64,000 nt of DNA, from the NCBI RefSeq assembly GCF_019075875.1, contig NZ_JAHOOZ010000001.1:1426001-1490000 (forward strand), read 5' to 3'. Under the pieces are notes generated by a model. It saw only the letters and a list, made by a program, of their open reading frames with translations, was not told the origin of the DNA and did not search any database. Source of the DNA: Novosphingobium sp. G106. Lineage in GTDB: Bacteria; Pseudomonadota; Alphaproteobacteria; Sphingomonadales; Sphingomonadaceae. The stretch's first letter is position 1, and every line of letters begins with the position of its first letter. The translations under genes were made by a program, and so were the position numbers. Shown piece after piece: positions 60,975-64,000 of the stretch.

Positions 60975-62283
60975 GACGCGCCCAACGCGCAATGTCGGGA
61001 AGCTATCGGAAGCCGTGGGTGTATGCCTCGCTCGAAATGGCACCGACCCGTTGCCCTACTTGACGCGTGCAATCGCCGGGGAAAGTCAGAACAGTGCTTT
61101 GGCATTCGCCCGCGGCCTTGCCCGGACCAGCGCTGAACCGGCTGAGCTATGGCAAAGGACGTGCGCGGCGTTCGCTGCAGCGGACAGCGATCGGCGGAAT
61201 CCAGACGTCTTGACTGGCATCATCGACGGTGCGGCGCGGCGGGACCGAGTTACCGTCGAGGTATGGCTCGACGCGGCGGTCACCGATCCACTACTCGCCG
61301 AGCACCTTGTCGCGCTGCAGCTTGCCGTACCCCTCGACGCCATCGCGATGGCGCGATTCATCCGCGGGCTAAGGCACGGAGCCGTTCCAGGGTGGAGCTT
61401 CTCGCAACTCCAATCTGGTGGCGTCACAAGACCCATTCCCGGGCCTGCGCTGGCGGAATTTCTGGGCCAACTCTATGAGGCTGAGGGCGGCGTCCTCCCA
61501 GCGCTTCAGATTCTCCACATGCGCATTTTCGGCGATCGCGGCGACCAGCGCGGCATCGACCCGGCTCTTCTAGCGCTCGGCCGCAAATTTCTCGTCGATC
61601 AGAGGACCTATGTTGAAGAGAATACGAAAGAGGACCACGGCATTGCGACCATCGCAAGGGTTTCGTTGGTCGGCGAAAGCGCCGCCCTGGCCGCTGCAGC
61701 GGTCTGCCGGGCATTGCGCGGCGAACCTGGCTCGGAGAGCTATTATAGCCGGGAGTACGACACGCTCTGTGGCGTGCTGATGAAGTCGTTTCCGCGTGTC
61801 GTCCTCGATGAGATTGTAGCACATAAAGCGCGTCGTGGGCTGGCGGCCCGGTTCTTCGGTGGTCACGTGCGCAACGACGACGATATCGACCAGGCCAAGA
61901 TTGTGTTCGATGAAACGGTCGCGCTCGCATGGGTTCTCGACGCGCCGGCCGATCGTGCCCCCATGCTTGCCGAGCTAGTGCCATATTCGCGAAAGGTGGA
62001 GGAGACCGGCTTACTCGAGTGGTCTTCTTTCGCGCTGGCGCTAATCGCCGCGGCCCCAGACCCGGTCCCGACATTAGTAAATTTCGGCAGGCGGTTCTTC
62101 ACGGGGAGCGGATCGGGTCCTTTCTCCGCCCGCTTCGTACGTCGCCGGCCGCTTGTGGCTGTGATGCTGACGCATGATGATGTCCGCGTACGCAACTGGG
62201 CGCGTTCTACAAGCCAGGCACTCGAGGAGAGCATCCTGCGCTGGGACGAGCGGGATCGCGATCACGAGAGTCGCTTCGAATAG
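60931..62283 (+). CDS. C-terminal sensor part of the STAND NTPase (out of frame with the N-terminal part)
   Basis: This frame lacks a good start (a GTG at 60931 with no ribosome site), but protein-like sequence begins before it, at TLDECFDAFVIGEPWRHW (from 60904), directly after the six-C run at 60896-60901. It is a helical, repeat-like 450-residue segment with no enzymatic motif, fitting the ligand-sensing C-terminus of a STAND protein. One C less would fuse it to the upstream frame. If the break is real, the system is inactive or made as two chains; if it is an assembly error, the gene is intact. It ends at a TAG and is convergent with a membrane protein gene. Confidence 0.7.
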   Translation: MIGEPWRHWRPDRTETRPTRNVGKLSEAVGVCLARNGTDPLPYLTRAIAGESQNSALAFARGLARTSAEPAELWQRTCAAFAAADSDRRNPDVLTGIIDGAARRDRVTVEVWLDAAVTDPLLAEHLVALQLAVPLDAIAMARFIRGLRHGAVPGWSFSQLQSGGVTRPIPGPALAEFLGQLYEAEGGVLPALQILHMRIFGDRGDQRGIDPALLALGRKFLVDQRTYVEENTKEDHGIATIARVSLVGESAALAAAAVCRALRGEPGSESYYSREYDTLCGVLMKSFPRVVLDEIVAHKARRGLAARFFGGHVRNDDDIDQAKIVFDETVALAWVLDAPADRAPMLAELVPYSRKVEETGLLEWSSFALALIAAAPDPVPTLVNFGRRFFTGSGSGPFSARFVRRRPLVAVMLTHDDVRVRNWARSTSQALEESILRWDERDRDHESRFE

Positions 62284-62367
62284 GGTGCCGCCTGAATGGA
62301 ATGTGCGCTTCGGAACGGAGAACGCAGCGTTGCGCGCTCCCGTCAGCCCGCGGTGCCCTTGGCATAG

Positions 62368-63000
62368 TTATTCAGCATCGGCAGGCGGTTCCAATTCAGC
62401 CGGTTCCATAGTTGGTTCGGCCTCGGGGGCCGCTGTGCCGCTCACCGACGGATCTGCCGCGATAGGGCGGACAGAATAGTTATCATATGCCGCGTCTGAC
62501 GCCGCCGCTGCAGCATCCGTCGCCGACTGGGCCGCCTCCGAAGCCGCCGCTGCCGCCTCACGGGCATTAACCGGTTCCTGCCAAGCTCGAACGATTGGCC
62601 AGCCGGCGGCAACCAAGAGCACTATGCCCGAAAAGATCAGCAGCCACCGACGGCGAATGAGGTTTCCTCCGCTGCCCAGACCTCCGGTAATGCGTGCTTT
62701 GACGGCGCGGTCAAAGGCCACGGAAATCCCTCGCTCAAACTGCGGCGGATCAAAGCGATTCACAGATCCAGGTGAGACAGCGGAACGGCCATATTGGAAA
62801 GCCACAGCACTCGCCAAGACCGCGAGCAGCATCGTCGCCAGGCCCCAGACTAAAATGCTATCTCGGGCCTCTGTCGCTCGAAGTGCGCAGACGTAGCCTT
62901 CCGAGTTTCGGCAAAGCTGGATACGCCTATTGGCCAGCCACCACGCGAGCGCCGTGATCGCTGAGCAGCCGGCTAGCCCGGCGAATACAATGCGCCTCAT
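62368..63000 (-). CDS. Membrane protein with Ala-rich tail
   Basis: A 210-residue protein with three likely membrane segments: residues 4-24 (IVFAGLAGCSAITALAWWLA), about 50-68 (ILVWGLATMLLAVLASAVAF) and about 118-136 (WLLIFSGIVLLVAAGWPIV). After the last one comes an Ala-rich helical stretch (AREAAAAASEAAQSATDAAA) and an acidic, Pro-rich end. No catalytic motif. Its start overlaps the stop of the winged-helix gene by four bases (ATGA), so the two are co-translated. Function unknown. Confidence 0.7.
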   Translation of the reverse strand: MRRIVFAGLAGCSAITALAWWLANRRIQLCRNSEGYVCALRATEARDSILVWGLATMLLAVLASAVAFQYGRSAVSPGSVNRFDPPQFERGISVAFDRAVKARITGGLGSGGNLIRRRWLLIFSGIVLLVAAGWPIVRAWQEPVNAREAAAAASEAAQSATDAAAAASDAAYDNYSVRPIAADPSVSGTAAPEAEPTMEPAELEPPADAE

Positions 63001-63305
63001 TCGCTAGCCTCGTCCGCAAACTCGTATAGAAAGCATTCGCGTGTCACAGCGCCGAGCATTGCGGTCCTCGTCTTTGGATCAGGCCGGTGGCTGTCGACCG
63101 GGATTTTCCACCGAGTAACTACGCCTTTGGCGTGCAGGCGGCCCAATACCCTATTGACCGTCTGCCGGGGCAAGCCGAGCGGCCGATAGATCTCGCGCAG
63201 CAGGGCCGGCGCGCCTAGCTGCTCCATATAGGCTATCACCTGATCTTGGACGATCGGCTGGTTCGCCCATTCACCAAGGTTGTTGCGGATCGTATCGGCG
63301 GCCAT
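62997..63305 (-). CDS. Small winged-helix DNA-binding protein
   Basis: A 102-residue protein from ATG 63305 (GGGAG nine bases upstream; a TTG at 63383 would add 26 residues). The core is a winged helix: IVQDQVIAYMEQLGAPALLR, EIYRPLGLPRQTVNRVLGRL, HAKGVVTRWKIPV, with the recognition helix around PRQTVNRVLG. No ligand domain. It is coupled by ATGA to the membrane protein gene and probably regulates the pair. No DNA site is identified. Confidence 0.72.
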   Translation of the reverse strand: MAADTIRNNLGEWANQPIVQDQVIAYMEQLGAPALLREIYRPLGLPRQTVNRVLGRLHAKGVVTRWKIPVDSHRPDPKTRTAMLGAVTRECFLYEFADEASE

Positions 63306-63423
63306 GGGCGGGACTCCCTCGGGCAAGCGTGTCCTGCGATTCTCGGCTTTTGTGGAGTCGGTGTCTAGAGGGTGAAGTTGCAATTGCCCGATCGAACGGT
63401 ACGACTGATTAAGCGACGCTTTT

Positions 63424-63828
63424 TCAGTTCGGTAGCAATCTGCGAGCGATTTTCACCATGAGCTTCATCAACTGATTTTGGTTGTGAATATGACGCTCGA
63501 ATGCAGCATAGTCGAACGCCGGATCGAACTTTGTGAGGTCGCCGCGTGACTCCAAATCGGGCTTCAGTTGATCAAGGCTTCTTTGAATACGCGTAAGAAT
63601 GCTCCAAGTCTGAGGGTCTCTAATTACTGCAGTCCTTATCGCAAATTCCAAGTCTCGCACCGCATCAAGGTAGGTCGCGCATCGCAACATTATCTCGGCA
63701 ACATCGCCAACCTCGACGCCCATAATATGATTCTGAGGTTGCCAAGCTTTTTCGAGATTATCCAAGGCGTGGTGGATAATCTTGCGGTCTTCTTTGACTG
63801 GTCTGAGCCCCGCGATTTCCTCCAGATT
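63424..63828 (-). pseudogene. Hypothetical gene truncated at its 5' end by the IS element
   Basis: The readable part begins at the IS junction with SNLEEIAGLRPVKEDRKIIH and ends with MKLMVKIARRLLPN. It is a helical protein fragment of about 135 residues (for example MLRCATYLDAVRDLEFAIRT) without a recognised domain. The frame stays open into the IS element, but those upstream residues are antisense to the transposase gene. The original start must lie beyond the insertion, outside the window. It is lower in GC than the core genome. Confidence 0.6.
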
Positions 63829-64000
63829 TGAGTAGAGTCCGGCCCATCGAAGGAGTCGGACGGAATGAAGCGGAGCAGGTTCAGCGAAGAGCAGATCATT
63901 GCGATCTTGAAGGAGCAGGAGGCCGGGGCGCCGACGGCGGACGTGTGCCGGCGTCACGGGGTGAGCAGCGCGACCTTTTACAAGTGGAAGGCCAAGTTTG
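63829..64000 (+). mobile_element. IS3-family insertion sequence, left end (cut by window edge)
   Basis: The element seems to begin at TGAGTAGAGTCCGGCCC (63829), just upstream of the transposase orfA, and interrupts a minus-strand gene. A GTCCG/CGGAC inverted pair lies in the left end (63837-63862). The right end, the second frame and any target duplication are beyond the window, so the exact boundary is an estimate. Confidence 0.7.
63865..64000 (+). CDS. IS3-family transposase OrfA (partial)
   Basis: The first 45 residues are visible: MKRSRFSEEQIIAILKEQEA, then GAPTADVCRRHGVSSATFYK and WKAKF. This is the N-terminal helix-turn-helix of IS3-family OrfA (HTH_Tnp_1), which binds the element ends; the catalytic DDE part is in OrfB, beyond the window and usually joined by a -1 frameshift. 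AAGGAG precedes the ATG. Confidence 0.93.
   Translation, partial: MKRSRFSEEQIIAILKEQEAGAPTADVCRRHGVSSATFYKWKAKF

Overview
The window is a GC-rich alphaproteobacterial chromosome segment, most likely from the order Sphingomonadales (Novosphingobium/Sphingobium-like). The evidence is the gene content and order (carA-carB, dnaG-rpoD, a ZTP riboswitch ahead of rpiB-glyA-nrdR, coaD-ppi-queA, miaA-ilvB-ilvN-ilvC), a PEPxxWA-type sorting signal, short palindromic repeats of a sphingomonad kind, and GTG/TTG starts with many ATGA, TAATG and GTGA overlaps. About the first 52.9 kb is dense core genome. The last 11 kb, beyond two tandem tRNA-Glu genes, is accessory DNA.

Layout. 1-5174 (minus): car operon, carA - small unknown gene - exported RraB-like protein - carB (its end runs off the left edge). 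5345-11127: yqeY, a PEP-CTERM protein, the dnaG-rpoD pair, and a DUF2059 protein whose ribosome site lies in a strong hairpin. 11339-16243: a SnoaL-like protein, a ZTP (pfl) riboswitch feeding rpiB-glyA-nrdR-trmJ, a chorismate mutase and rpsD. 16374-24871: a 54-residue ORF, tgt, a P450 plus DsbA/HCCA-isomerase-like pair, a carotenoid oxygenase divergent from a TetR regulator across a shared dyad, an ABC-2 exporter, and a low-complexity protein. 24916-32646: queA, ppi, coaD, ispA, xseB (minus), purL, serB and miaA.

32650-42845 is dominated by branched-chain amino-acid synthesis: ilvB - small two-helix membrane protein - ilvN - (REPIN-like repeat) - ilvC, and further on leuA behind a leucine-rich leader peptide with competing RNA pairings. 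Between them lie an I78 inhibitor lipoprotein, an epoxide hydrolase, a DapB-like dehydrogenase and an MFS exporter. 42854-52617 holds two tandem MaoC/FAS1-like dehydratases, a Tat-exported aminotransferase, a nitronate-monooxygenase-like flavoprotein, an AHH nuclease coupled to a frameshifted partner, a flavodoxin-like protein, a Gly/Met-rich exported protein and recJ.

52695-64000: two tRNA-Glu genes (anticodons TTC and CTC), then an island with an AlpA/excisionase-like regulator, a RepA-like hexameric helicase ATPase, a frame-broken small gene and an M15-peptidase virion-like protein. These look like a phage-satellite or prophage remnant. Next is a large protein with an N-terminal PD-(D/E)XK nuclease, a STAND-type P-loop NTPase and a long helical C-terminus, the architecture of Avs-type antiphage sensors; here its frame shifts at a six-C run. 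The island ends in a membrane protein/winged-helix pair and a gene cut by an IS3-family element at the right edge. No integrase is visible.

Three genes (48133-48862, 56482-56855, 58503-62283) each lose frame at a run of exactly six C or G. That suggests homopolymer assembly errors, slippage, or recent decay, and should be resolved before any of them is called dead.
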